Shown here one piece after another: positions 27,301 through 39,463 of a stretch of 64,000 bases of DNA; the stretch's first letter is position 1, and every line of letters begins with the position of its first letter. The translations under genes and the position numbers were made by a program. The notes under the pieces were generated by a model. It ran no database searches. It saw only the letters and a program-made list of their open reading frames with translations, and was not told where the DNA came from. Source of the DNA: Cucumis sativus (lineage: Eukaryota; Streptophyta; Magnoliopsida; Cucurbitales; Cucurbitaceae); contig NC_026656.2 in the NCBI RefSeq assembly GCF_000004075.3, positions 4,898,001 through 4,962,000 on the forward strand, in the 5' to 3' direction.

Positions 27301-27431
27301 TTCAAAATCTAAAGTCGATTGAATGCTTTCGTCATCCAACACAGAAAAATTCAAAATCTTATGCATAAAGGATACGCCTTTTGTCCTGCCCCCTGGAAAG
27401 CTGGGTCCAAATCTCTCATGGAGACAGCCAT
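18397..27431 (-). CDS. VLN4: Villin, VLN4-like actin-bundling protein
   Basis: Twenty-two coding exons on the minus strand join in phase to 974 aa: 27376-27431, 27112-27211, 25938-26006, 25622-25858, 25358-25535, 25145-25277, 24684-24846, 24448-24595, 24231-24331, 23131-23286, 22085-22153, 21928-21996, 21704-21841, 21315-21443, 20851-20998, 20718-20728, 20172-20312, 19705-19830, 19562-19627, 18923-19253, 18602-18843, 18397-18510. Residues 1 to about 725 are six gelsolin-like repeats (for example [28 protein letters not shown]). A Ser/Pro-rich linker follows ([20 protein letters not shown]), and a villin headpiece ends the protein (about 913-974, ending HKMALQLF). Villins cap, sever and bundle actin filaments in the cytoplasm. 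The start, [20 protein letters not shown], matches the VLN4/VLN5 clade. Exon 16 is an 11-nt microexon and the intron after exon 4 begins with GC. Confidence 0.95.
23457..23830. mobile_element. Candidate hAT-type MITE in a villin intron
   Basis: The left end reads tagggtgctcttgggagtga and the complement of the right end reads tagtgtgtttggtagtgatt, about 70 percent alike by eye. The interior is AT-rich, with repeated aaaatca/tgatttt stretches and no coding frame. The element lies between exons 9 and 10 and would be removed by splicing. Confidence 0.5.
26492..26542. repeat. Tandem duplication, unit about 26 bp
   Basis: The unit gaaaacaaaagacgctaata plus aaagt occurs twice in a row inside the second villin coding intron. 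It sits at the edge of a longer AT-rich piece with repeated ttgctatt-type sequence. Confidence 0.75.
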
Positions 27432-27465
27432 ATTGTTCTTGCACCGCTAGTTCTAGACCACTAGT

Positions 27466-29267
27466 CTGCAAGAAATACAGCAATTCCACCCTGAATGATA
27501 AAATAAATAACAACAGAATGAACCTATTTGGAATAACTTTTAAGAACGTAGAAAATCAATTAGACCCTTTAAGACATGGTAGAAGTAGCCTAGGAACAAA
27601 TCAGCAGATTATGTAGATAGATGAGAAATTAGACTCTTACTGTATTAAATCATTGACCGATCAAGAGTTTGAGTTGACAGGTGAAGATAAATTAAATATT
27701 ATACAAACACTTACACTCTCTCCTACTTCTAGGTTTGTAAATATGTAGAACGCAATCAGTAGAAATCAATATTAGTTGAGAAGGAAATGACCTTGTAGAG
27801 GTTTAAAATGCAAGACCAACAAGACCTCATGCTCTTATAGCAACTTAAATTTAGGAAAGAATGTTACTGTATTTCTTTTTGCTTGTCTAAAACAACTACA
27901 GGGGCTTTTTATATAGGGAAAGACCACCAACCAATAATGAAAGGAATATTACAAATATAAATAATAAATATATACAGAATACACAATAAATACCACACAT
28001 ATATGTAAGGACATCCAACGTAGCGTATGGAAAGAACCCTCCATCAGTCCATAATGGAGCGAAGAAGAATTGCCACCTTTTTTTTTCTTTGATAAGAAAC
28101 AGAACACCTAATTTATCTTAAATTAAAATAATAAAATTTCAAAAGTTACATCCAATCTGCCCCAAATCAATTCTTAAAAGTGAAAGGTTATACAAAAAAT
28201 TAAAACCTAAAGTTCTATCCATTCATGGATCCAACCCTGTCTATCTCCATCATTTATCAACACTTGAAAATTACTCTCTCATAGATTTAAAAACTTCTCC
28301 AAGAGAACTCTCAAACTCAATCTAAACCTTAATGTGGCAATTGGCAAACAACATTTACAAACAAAAGAACCTCAAAATAATCTTGCAGGCAAAGTTCAGC
28401 AAAATAATTGAAGAATTAGGACATCAAACAAACAAAAGACAAGCCAAAGTCTTGAGAGATGAAGGAAATGCAATTGAATTCACCCCGATATACAAACATA
28501 AATCATAAATGTATATCTAATATAACGTATGAGGTCTCCTAGAATTTTCAATGCCAGTCGTTGATCAAAATCAAAGCTTCTTCTTCAGTACAACAGCTAA
28601 AAGCCTCCATTTCAAAAGACAAATTATCAATTAACTATAGTAACCAAAATAATTCCACCGAAAAATAACCATTTGGTTTTTGGATTCGGAAAATTAAGTT
28701 TATTGACACAACAAATCAAAGTCAAGTTGAAGTAGATTTTAAAGACTGGTTTTTCAATTTTAGAATTTGACCAATAATTCAAATTTTTACTCTACTTAAA
28801 ACAAGCACAATTTTGAAAAACCAAATGATTATCAAGCTTTCCTAAACTAATAACCATACTCTCAAACTCGCTAAAACAATCCATACTTCTCAGAATGAAA
28901 CAAATCAAATTCAGTTTGTATAGAATTCAGCTAAACCAAGCCACAGAACATGCTCAACATCACCAATCGATAAATAAAACCAATCCCAGAAGACCCATTA
29001 CTCGATTAGATCAAAATATTCAACACCCAGCAAAAAAAAAAAAAAAAAAAAAAAAAGAACAATTCAAGTTTCAACCAAAAGCAAAACACAGAAATCTGAA
29101 ACTTCACAAATTCCCACAACACCACCCGAAAAACAAAGAACAACCCATGTTCCAGAAGTAGCTAAGCAAGTAGAATTCAAACCCCAAACCTGAAACCAAA
29201 AGAAGAAGAAGAAAAGGAAGGATTAAAGAGCAAAAACGAAAAGAACCAGAGATTGAATTACGAGTAC
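27466..29267 (-). other. Leader intron of the villin gene
   Basis: A CAG acceptor 34 bases before the ATG exon and a CAG/GTACTC donor at 29267-29268 bound a likely 1.8-kb intron within the 5' UTR. The region holds a poly-A tract and a diverged dispersed repeat but no supported gene. Confidence 0.55.
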
Positions 29268-29600
29268 CTGAGGGCGATTAGACAATCAGGAAAGGAAAAT
29301 CGAAGAAGAGAAAGCAACCAGATCCAGTCCCAGGATCAGAATCATACAAACAATAGTGTTTTCCACTTTTCACAGCGCATAAGAGAGAGAGAGAGTGAGG
29401 GAAGAAGGAGGAGAGAGAAAGTAAAGTGTTTTGAGGAGAAGAAGAAAAAGGAGAAATGGAAAAACAAGTAGAAATTTAGAGAGAGAAAGAAGACCCAAAA
29501 AAGTATTTTGTATTTTGTAGAGAATCTGAATAATAAGAGAGAAGAAGAAAAAGGAGAATGATGAAGGCGAAGGCGAAGGCGTGCTAATCACTAACTGCAA
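29268..29600 (-). promoter_or_regulatory. Villin 5' leader exon and core promoter region
   Basis: On the minus strand this is a strongly pyrimidine-rich (CT) sequence, seen as GA-rich on the + strand, as is common in plant leaders and core promoters. The transcription start cannot be placed. Confidence 0.45.
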
Positions 29601-32580
29601 ACACAAGAACGAACCCACACACAACAACAAGCACAAATGAACTGTAATCTTCAATTTAATAATCAATTAATTCAATTATTTTTCTTTGGGATTGTAGTAT
29701 GTCACACATCCATTTATTATGGATTACTTCTTTTAAACACTCTAAAATCTTAAATTTACTCCTCACTTGTACCTTTAATCTTTCCTCTACTTTCTCTTTT
29801 ATTCATTTTGCTTTTTGCTTTTTGTATTTTCCCTTTATTTTCATCTATGCTTCATTTTGAGTGATCATAACAACAATCACCATTTAAAAATTCAATAATG
29901 AAAATGAATTAAAGTTCAAATTTTAATAATCAAAACAACATTTGAAGAGTATATGAACAAAAAAAAACCTTACTAAAACTTCACAAATAATTTTTGTGTT
30001 ATAAATTATAAAGTATGTTAACTTTTTTAATTATTATTTAGGAATAACGGTATAAAGACTAAGTTTAAGATTTATTGAAAGTATTTATTCTAAATTTGAA
30101 TATTTAAAAATAAAACACTCAAAAACTAAAGATGATATTTAAACCGATTAAATCCAAAAGCTTGCTTTAAATGAATCATTCACCAACTTTTAGCCAAGAA
30201 GAAGTTGTTTCCATTATTCATGGATCATTTTCACACAACCCTCTTTGTGTAATTGAATTTAAAGTTCATGGTTGATTTCTTTTTTCTTTTTTCTTTTTTG
30301 TTTGGAGAGTCCTACCAAATCTCTATGTTTGGTCGGTCGGATATAATTATCTATTTTCCCAAATTAAGATTTAAGTTTGGTTTTAAACTATACAAAGAGG
30401 CACCGAAAATTAGAAATAAAGAAAATTATTTTCTATTTCTTCACCTTTCATTTGCATTTAGGTTCGGAAAATCAAGGATTACATTGTAAATTTATTTGTG
30501 TGATTGATAAGTAAATAAGTTCACCTTCACAAACATAAAAGATATCGAAAAAAAATTGGATGGTAAAAAAAAAAAAGGATATTTTAGCATGATCGATTAA
30601 TAGATTCTTCCTACAAGCATAATTAATTAAAAAAAAAAAATTAAACCTGTCGTTAGTATTTTAATCATTAATTTCAAGCAAATTGTATTTTTTGATATTA
30701 ATATCAACATAAAATTTTAAAATTATAGATCATCCTCTGAGAAAGTCAAGGTATGCATGAAAGGTACATATTTTTTTTTAATAATCTATATTTAAAATAA
30801 AATTAGCATAATATATTTTACGTATTTGAGACATTATAGTATTGTGCTCTCATTAAATAAATTGCTTATAATATAGATTGAATTAAAATATACAAATGCA
30901 ATTGAACAATCATATCGATTTGATAAATCAATTTAAAATAAGTAGATTTTTAAAAACTTTGTAATTGAGATGTGAAATTAAATAATTAGAATGGGTTGTC
31001 ATTTATATAACATATGAATGCAATGAATGAATAATAGTAGAGAATCAAATAGTGTTTATTATTATTATTATTATAATTATTAGTAGGTGAGTTTAGAACT
31101 AAATAAAAAAAAGTAATTAATTGTTTTATTATTATTATTATTATTATTATTGAAAATGATGGATGGGCAATTAAGCAAAAAATGGGGCCAAATTTGAGTT
31201 ACTTTTGTGAGGATCCAATTCTTGAAAAAGAAATGAATAAAGAAAGAGAGAATGGTTAATCAACCTCAATCATGCATCCTCTTAACAGCTCAAATTGTTT
31301 GCTTCATGTCCTACCCCTTCCTTCTTCTTATTATTCATTAAATTGATTTTGAAACAAGTTCTCCATTTTTCTGGGGATTTGGTTATATAGCCATATAGAA
31401 TGTTGATGCTTTATTTCCATTACCAATTTTTATATTTTGAAATTGGCTACACATTTGAATATATATTAATTAATCGAGTTAAAGCTTAAATTGAATTATC
31501 TTTTTAAAACTTTGTGGGAAAAAAAATACTATTATTCTATTTTGAACCATATTATTGAACTGAGTTGTAAAAATAAATTTAAAAAAAAAAAGCTTTTAAA
31601 CTCGTTTTAGTATTTTATTTGAAAGAACTATCAAATTGTTTTTATATTTTTGTATGCATGTCCATTTGACAAAATCAAAATTTTAAATGTAAGACAAATT
31701 CTTAAGTTTTTCTCAAAATATATGTTTGTCTTTGGTATATGTCAATCACGCACATTCATTTTATGTTGTTTAACAACATAAGATATCAGGTTAAATTTTT
31801 AATTCAAAATATATATACTTTGGCTCATAACACGTATGTGTTATGTTAGACATATGAATTTTATTTTATAAAGTACGTAAGAAAAAAAAAGTTTAGATTC
31901 TAATTAGTTAATGAAATAGTATTTTATATTGACTTAATTAGATAAATATTATGTTACTAAATGTATATCAAATATATACGTGTTGGCGTTTTGGGTAAAT
32001 GATTTATTTGATTTTATTTCTATTACCATAACTAATTAGGAGTGTTCAAGCTTTTTGTATTACTTTTGTAACTTACTATATCTAATATTTACATAACTTG
32101 ATTTTCTATAATATTTGATTTCTATCTAGATTTCGGACCATATGAATCCAACCACGTCAACGAATACTAACTTTTGTTAAATTAAAAGGCATTTTTGTTA
32201 TAGATTTAGTAGATTTCGATTATTAGTAAGTACGTACAAGTTCTTATATCTTTGATAATTCTCTTAATTTTAACACTTAAGCCGTCAATCATCAAAAACC
32301 TAATAATAACAGTTTATTGTATTGTAAGTTCTTAAGCAACACAATGATTTTGTTTCGGAATGTGAAAATAACATAAAGTCGATTATGAAGATATTAAAGA
32401 TTGTGTTTTCAGGATCGTAACTTTATTTTTTAAAATGAAAAATTATATCAATTAAAACTTAGTTTGAGAGGTGAGGGTTTGAGATGTGTTGTATTAGAAT
32501 GAACGTATTGATTTAGCATAAACAAAGTTTTAGAAATCCCAAAAGGGTAAGGGATTAATCAAAATGAAAGTAAGTATAGG
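29601..32580. other. AT-rich intergenic tract between villin and P3
   Basis: No supported gene. It contains an ATT microsatellite at about 31122-31152, several A and T runs and short chance ORFs. Confidence 0.6.
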
Positions 32581-32630
32581 AGGGTAAATCAGTCATTTAA
32601 CAAAAGCAAACCCTCGTTTTCATCTCTCGC

Positions 32631-32638
32631 TAGGGTTT
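32631..32638 (+). promoter_or_regulatory. Telo-box upstream of ribosomal protein P3
   Basis: The motif tagggttt, the complement of AAACCCTA, lies about 110 bases before the P3 start codon. Telo-boxes are common just upstream of plant ribosomal protein and translation genes, where they support expression in growing cells. Confidence 0.65.
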
Positions 32639-32749
32639 CATCTGCCAACATAAAAACCAAACACAATCCGTAGAAGAGAGCCGTCCACTCCAAACTCACT
32701 CCTTCATTCTCTTCAACCCAAATCCCCCATTCCATCATCAAACCAAACA

Positions 32750-33691
32750 ATGGGAGTTTTCACCTTCGTCTGTCGGAGCTCCGGTGGTAAGTGGACCGCC
32801 AATCAGTATTCCGGTGACCTTGAAGGCTCCGCTGACTCCACCTACGAGCTCCAGAGGAAACTCGTTCAATCTGCTCTCTCCGTCGATTCCTCTGGTGGCG
32901 TTCAGTCCTCCTTCTCCTTCATTACTCCTTCCTCCGCCGTTTTTCAGGTATCCGTCGTTTTCTCTGTTACTTTGGCTTTTCATTCCTCTTGATCTGATCC
33001 GTTTACTCTTCAATCTCTAACTATAAAACTCGCCTTCTCAGTGTTTGTTTGATTATTTAGTCTGTTTAGTAGTGTTTTTGTATGTATGAATATGTATTTT
33101 TTTCCCCCTTTTATTCGTGTATTGGGGGTCTATTGTTTTTCTAGTTGGGCATATGTTTGATGTTGGTGTCTTAACAATTGGGATTATGGGTTTTAGGTAC
33201 GTGATCGTTTAAGCAACTATTGATTATGGGAATTTGCTAAATATATGGACATCTGATGAGTTAAAGCATTTTTTGTGATCATTTTAGTATGTTTATCCAT
33301 GAGTTCCTTGATTGGTGTATGTCTTATCTGCATTCACTCATTGAATTTTAAGAAGATCTATAACATGTTTCAAGTAAAAATGTGTAATTCCCTGTCATAG
33401 TTCTTCTGAGATTGAGGTTTTTATTTAAGCTATATTTATGATTTTTGACATCTCCCCAAGTATCCTCCTTGCTTGTCTGTTGTTGTCTGTTGTGTTTGCA
33501 TGGTTTAAACATTCGTATTTCAGGTGATTGTTGGCGGTGGAAGTGGTGGCGGTTTCAGTGCTGGTGGTGGAGCTGCAGCTGCCCCTGCTGGAGGAGCTGC
33601 TCCAGCTGCTGCAGAAGCCCCAGCTGAGAAGAAGGAAGAGGTGAAGGAAGAGAGTGATGATGAAGATCTTGGCCTATCACTTTTTGATTAG
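32750..33691 (+). CDS. RPP3: 60S acidic ribosomal protein P3
   Basis: Two exons, 32750-32947 and 33524-33691, join in phase 0 through a GT-AG intron to 121 aa. The N-terminal half starts [15 protein letters not shown], typical of the plant-specific P3 protein. It is followed by a Gly/Ala-rich hinge ([20 protein letters not shown]), a charged stretch and the conserved P-protein tail [15 protein letters not shown]3 joins the P0/P1/P2 stalk of the large cytosolic ribosomal subunit, where the acidic tail contacts elongation factors. The length is normal. The ATG is the first after a short leader, and a telo-box sits upstream. Confidence 0.97.
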
Positions 33692-36496
33692 ATTGGTATT
33701 TTAATTACTCGTTATTGTTTTTTTTCAACCTAAGAGTTTGTAGCACTAAGGTTTTCTTTTCTGGAAATTATGTCTATGCATTTACTTGAATTTGCAAGTT
33801 CAGTTGATGTTCTTGTTTAAGGACGTAAATTTTGTTACTGACCCTTGTCAAATGGTTGAGAATTAGATATGTTATTTTGTTATTTCGTTTGGGAAGTTAC
33901 TTCTGATTTCACCATCATAGATTTTATCTATTTGTTGTTAGAGGAGATTCTAGGCCATGGTGGTTAATTGTTTTTCTTTCTAACTATGAGTAGAGAATGA
34001 GAATTTGAACCTTAATTTGTCCTTTTGATCTTTTAACTCTACATATTGATTGATGGAAAAGAAACAAATCTGGTTAAAACTTTTTTCATGGTTGTCAATG
34101 ACTGTTATCTAATCAATTACAACTACTTGATGAGGTAGCACTTTTATTCTTCAAATGGAACGAACCAATTTCCAATTCTGTGTGCTTGGTTTTTTCACAT
34201 CTATTCTTCGACTTGAATGGTGTTTTTGTTTTCCACAAAAATAGGCTTAGCTTCTAAAGATTGGTTTTAGGGTCTTTTGAGGGTTAGGGGGTGGATCCAT
34301 AGGAAGAAATGCTTTTTTTCGTTTTTCTATAATTTAAGATAAGATTGTCCAAACCACTCAAGTTGTTGAGAATGGTTGGGCAAACAAATTCGTGCTGACC
34401 AATTTTCTTATACCAAAATAGATATCTAATATTTTCTGTCATCATGATTTGTAATATCTGATACATTGTTCTTTTATCTTCAAAGGAATAATGGCTTTAC
34501 CAAAATCGATTATTTGCAAACATAGTTTGCTAATGAGAGAATGATTCCCCTTGCTTAATCAATGAAATTGAGTTGATCAGTTTGTTTTCCTCATCGTCTT
34601 CCTCGTTTCAACTTATGTTCACTGTGTCTCGTCTACAACATTTTGAAAATCTCACCAAATTCATTGGTCTTTATTTGTTTTTAAAGTATAAAATTCTTAA
34701 ATGACATTCAATGTAGTTGAGAGTACACTAGACTTGGTTTTATTTATGGGTGAGCATGATACACCGAAAAATTAAGTCAACTAATCAAACTAAAGTTTGT
34801 CGGTCGGAAAATAAGAGGGGTTGGTTTTAGAAAGTTTTATATCGAAAATTTCTAAAAAGCATTTTTAAGTGAAAATTTCTAAAAAGTATTTCTAGGTGAA
34901 AATTTCCAAAAAGTATTTCTTAGTGTTAAACTAAACTGACCGATCGACTGATCCTACTCATCGATATTGGAACTGGTTTGAACATTCACTAAACTGATCA
35001 AATCGACTATAGTCAGTTTGCTACTGATTTTTATCAGAAAAATCAACCAACGATCACTTTTAGTTTTATCACATCATATATTGGCTGATTTGGATAATGC
35101 TTTCTTCAAGAATCGATTTAAGGATTTAAAATTAGGGTTAAGACTTAATGTCATATGAAGATATTTTGCTCTCTTTATTGATTACTACTGTGGACATAAA
35201 GCTAAAATTGCCTAAATTGTTGTAAAGCTTGAAAAGCTTCTAGGACCGTTTGAGGCAAAGATCATCTAAGACTATAATAATATCACCTCTTCTACCATAA
35301 AGACAATTTAAAAGTCTCTAATTACCTACACTAAACATTATTTTAAAACTTCCAATTTACTACTCTTACTATTTGACATTCATTATTTCTTTATTTTTTG
35401 TTACAACGTCTATTATTTTCTTATCAAACTAAAATAATCTCCAAACACATGTTATTGTAATCCAAACTAAAATAATCTACATTTCAAACACAAAGTATTA
35501 ATCAAATTATAACAACCTAAGATTATGATAACTCACTTCGTACTCCAAACGCACACAAAGTATTAATCAAATTATAACAACCTAAGATTATGATAACTCA
35601 CTTCGTACTCCAAACGCTCCTAGTAGAAAAACATATGAGGTTAGAGTTATTTACATCAAGAAGGTCACTAAGCTACACGATCCATCGTTTCTTTTTCTTT
35701 TCTTTTCTTCTCTCTTTTTTTTTTTTAAAGTTGTAGGAAAGAATATTTTTGGGATGCAAAATAAAATGTTAACGCATTTAAATTTTAAAAGTATAAAATG
35801 AAAGAGAGAACAAATTGTTTTTGGTTTTTAAAGATTTTAATTTGGTAGCATTTTGGTCTTTTAGTATTCAAACTCAGATATTGTAGTATTTAAAATTTTG
35901 CCTTAGTTGTGTTTTGGTTCCTACATTAGTTTTTGGTCAATGATAATGTTTCTCTAATGAACTTTTTTTCTTTTTTCTTTTTTTTTTTCTATAAAAAAAA
36001 AAAAGAAAAATAAATAAATAAATAAGCACCTTTTAAATAGAAAAACATCCCCACATCAACTTCCCTTTAATTCACACACAAAAACCAACACCAAATGCAA
36101 AAATGCTATCAAACCCAACCTCCTCAAGAGCTAACAAGTCAATCAAAACTTCGTGTCCAAAATGCTACCAAAACTCAAACTATATTTTTTTCAAATAAAA
36201 AATAGTATGTCACCTTCATTTGAATATTTCTAGACAGGTTGTTCTCGGTTTTTATTGATATCAACTTCAGCATCGATTCAGTCAAACAACTAACTCACAC
36301 CCCAAAAGAGTTAGAGAGGGAGTAACAAAAATTACATTCAGGCTACTTTCATATAAATCTAAGTTAGATTCCAACTAAATACATCTGAAGCCATTTTCTA
36401 ACCATTGTAAACCCAACCAAAAAAAATCAAAATAAAATAAATTCTAAGCTACAAATAAAGCATTTGTAATTACATTCCAATCCCACCTTGAGAAGG
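33692..36496. other. Intergenic between two convergent genes
   Basis: The P3 3' UTR is at the left and the DUF630/632 3' UTR at the right. Between them the DNA is AT-rich, with three copies of a short gaaaatttc-aaaaagtattt motif near 34850-34925 and a 65-bp tandem duplication at 35489. No gene is supported. Confidence 0.6.
35489..35618. repeat. Near-perfect tandem duplication, unit 65 bp
   Basis: The copies begin at 35489 and 35554 with cacaaagtattaatc and are identical until the last two or three bases (caaacgca against caaacgct). Such identity implies a recent duplication or an assembly artefact. Confidence 0.95.
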
Positions 36497-39463
36497 CTAT
36501 TGTGTCATCTGGCCATTGTCTCCCTTTGGCATTTGCTTAAGAAGTTCACCATATCCATCAGCAGAACTGATAGCAAATTCAGTCAGTGAGCTCATAGCAA
36601 AAGACAACCCAGCACACAGCACTCTTATGGCTACTTCAGCCATTTTTTCTGCAGTCATTGCCTCTTCAGCCTTCCCAAACTCTACCATCTCCATATTCCC
36701 ACTCGATTCTTCATACCTCTGTGACCCAACTTGAATCCGGTGAGGGTCGTCTCTTTGCTGTTGTTGTGCGTGGAGTGATCCCATTCCAGCAGCAAAGAAG
36801 TCAAGCCCATCTAGCACTGCCTTCTCTTGGATATCATCCAGGAACCTTTTCCATTGGATGCAAAGTCCAAATATTGGCAATGCAGATGCATTCGACCTGC
36901 GTGGTGAAAATGGAGGCTTTGTAGTGTCGGAGGAATCGGAATTTACGCAACGGAGGAGCCATCCGGTTATCGCGTGCATATAGGATCGCTGAGAAGTGAT
37001 CCATGACTCGAAACAGCTTCGCCAGTTCCTGAGCTCTGTCTCTAGATTGGCCGATGCACGCGCTAACCAGTTTGGTTCGATGACTGGAGCTGAAGAAAGC
37101 TTCCTAGCATCCAACTTCGATGGTATACCCGCGAGTAGAAGCTTTGCTTCATCTAAAGCCCGTTTCTGTAATTGATGACATCCTGCCATTACTTTCCACA
37201 TCCTTGCTAACCTATGTAATCATCAGAAGTATGGTAGTTAATTATCTCAGAACAACCTGGTTCGAGATACAACGATAAATATGTTGTCCACAAGAGAGAC
37301 TTACTTACCCTTGAACCAATTCTAGAAGTTGAGGCTGCAACTCTTCGTCTCTTAACGTTTCGATTCTTTTTGCCACAGCTTCAACAGAGTGAATTGAAAC
37401 CTTTATCTGAGTATGGAGATCTCTCATGGCAGATCTTGTTTTTTCTACTGAAGATGGATCTTCACCTTTTACATCTTGGTTTCTGAGTTGATTACATTTT
37501 TTCTCGTATGCAATTCGAACCTTTTCTCCAGACTGTTTAACAAGAAGGAAATTATAACGATCAATTGTCTCGATGCCTATTCCTTAAAAAAAAGTTATAA
37601 ATATATATTTAGAACTTGAGTTGAAGCCACAGAATCGTCTCTTTATCAAGATGGAAGAGTCGGTCATACGATGAAAGAAACACAAAACGCAACAGAAAGT
37701 TCCACAGATCATTCAAGCAAGTAGAGGATTTGAGCTACACACCCTCACTTCCTGGTAGAGCTTTTTCTCCCAAGCATATAATCTATCCAATGTCGATTGA
37801 TGACCAGGTGAAAATGAGCTGGATTCTTCCGCTACATCGCCACTGCTCTCATAACCACTTTCATCCTTAGTCACTGAAGAGCTTATTAGAAATCTTGACG
37901 AGGAAGAGCGAGATGAAGCTGAGCGGAATAAAGCTACTGGGTTCAACATTTTCATGGCTGCAAGGAAGAATAAGATTTCTTGGATTGATATAGAGAATAT
38001 GAGAGCGAGAGAAGTTGCAAATGCATTCCACAATTTGTCCTTTTACTTTATTTGCTAAATCCAAAATCATAATGTCTTTGATTTCTCAAACATAATAACA
38101 TCGACCAAAGATTAGATTATGGTCAGTCAATATGCAGCATGCCAATGAAGTATATTTATGTATGATGCATCTAACCTGTAAGTTCATTTGAAGTGGCCAT
38201 GTATGGAGCTTTTTTAGCCTCTAACAGTGCTGAGACCTCATTTGCTGAATTGCAAACTGTTATAAACTGAGCTTCCAGTTCTTTAATGACCTCTGACATG
38301 CTTGTTGGCTTTCGGTTCACATAAACAGTAAAGCCCGGTGTTTCTTCCTTGGATTCAGGATGAGCCACCCCCGATTCTTGGCTTGTACTTGCAATAGTTC
38401 CGGCATTCTGGACCCTTGATACATCAATCTTCCCATTACGACGAGAATGTATGCCTTTTGGTTCAAGTTCTATCTCACTTCCATGGTTTGTTTCCTCCTC
38501 ATCCTCATCCTCGTCCTCGTCCTCGTCCTCATCTTCATCCTCGTCATCTTCATCTTCATCCTCGTCCTCATCCACATCTTCAACAACAACTTCCTCTCTA
38601 CAACAACTTTGGCCAGTACGTGTTCTTTCATCAGTGGCATTTACTCTATTGCTGTTGTCTACTCTCCTATCGCTGTTGTCTACTCTCCTATCGCTGTTGT
38701 CCACTCTCCTATTGCTGTTGTCTACTCTCCTATTGCTGTTGTCTACTCTCCTATTGCTGTTGTCTTCCTGCTCAGTTTCATCATCTTCAAGTTCAGGAAT
38801 CCCTTCTTCTTCTCTAACCTGTCTTAGCCCTCTGATCTCATCATCAATTGCCATGTGATCGAAACCATTGTGCGAGGGGTAGCCATAGTTATCCAATGAT
38901 GAAAACGGATTCCAGAAGAAGTCCCATTGCGAACTTTCGGGTGATGGGGGAGGGATATTTGGTCTGTTGTAAGGAGAATAAGAAAAGAATGAGGTATTCA
39001 CTGGGGGGGATTGCATTGGGAAGTAGCCATCAAATCCATACTGATGCATTGGTGAATAAGATTGAACTCTCACAGTTTCTGGTGACTGAGGTCTCTCTTC
39101 TACAGAAACTGCTCCATTCCCACCTGATCTCAGGTAATTTACTCTCACTACTGTATTTGGTTTAGATTGAATAGGAAGTTGCGAGAAGGAATTCGGCGTT
39201 ATGGATATAAAACTAGGACTTGTTTTCTTTACAGGAGGTGTGAAAGAGGGAGTAATGAATGAATCTAACAACAATTCGCGAGGCTCGTATCCATTGACAT
39301 ACTCACGAAGAGCAGCAGATACTCGTTTCAATGACTGAATGTAGGCTAGATGTCCACAAGCGAATCGTCTCCTCTGCTCAACAGCTTGTTTGATAAAACT
39401 CTTCCGATCTTTACAAAGTTTAACTGCCTCTTCATCTTCCAGCTTTGACATGGAACATCCCAT
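36497..39463 (-). CDS. DUF630/DUF632 protein, NRG2-like
   Basis: Four exons on the minus strand join in phase to 813 aa: 38176-39463, 37743-37957, 37309-37532 and 36497-37211. The N-terminus MGCSMSKLEDEEAVKLCKDR is the DUF630 signature; Gly2 and Cys3 are likely myristoylation and palmitoylation sites. A Pro/Ser-rich middle contains about six NSNRRVD-type heptads (residues 232-272) and a run of Asp/Glu (about 292-322). DUF632 begins near STLDRLYAWEKKLYQEV (about 487) and runs to about 730. A short tail ends GDNGQMTQ. NRG2, a nitrate-signalling regulator in Arabidopsis, belongs to this family, but most members lack known roles, so I give no symbol. The length is normal for the family. Confidence 0.92.
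38498..38585 (-). repeat. Trinucleotide run coding for an acidic stretch
   Basis: Repeated tcc/tca/tcg triplets on the + strand encode about 30 nearly unbroken Asp and Glu residues in the DUF630/632 protein. The mix of synonymous triplets suggests an old triplet expansion. Confidence 0.85.
38648..38766 (-). repeat. In-frame 21-bp minisatellite
   Basis: About 5.6 copies of a 21-bp unit, ctgttgtctactctcctatt on the + strand with small variants, each encode seven residues (NSNRRVD, or NSDRRVD). The unit is a multiple of three, so copy change would not break the frame. Confidence 0.92.

Noticed and set aside
27223-27513. 96-codon ORF across the villin start exon and intron 1
   Set aside because: The true frame ([14 protein letters not shown]) is another one and splices in phase to [10 protein letters not shown]; this ORF is chance read-through.
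35489-35618. CRISPR-like array
   Set aside because: There are only two copies with no spacers in a plant genome; it is a simple tandem duplication.
38416-38858. Three overlapping long + strand ORFs rich in Ser, Pro, His or Leu
   Set aside because: They are antisense shadows of the minisatellite and acidic run in the DUF630/632 exon; repetitive DNA keeps all frames open.
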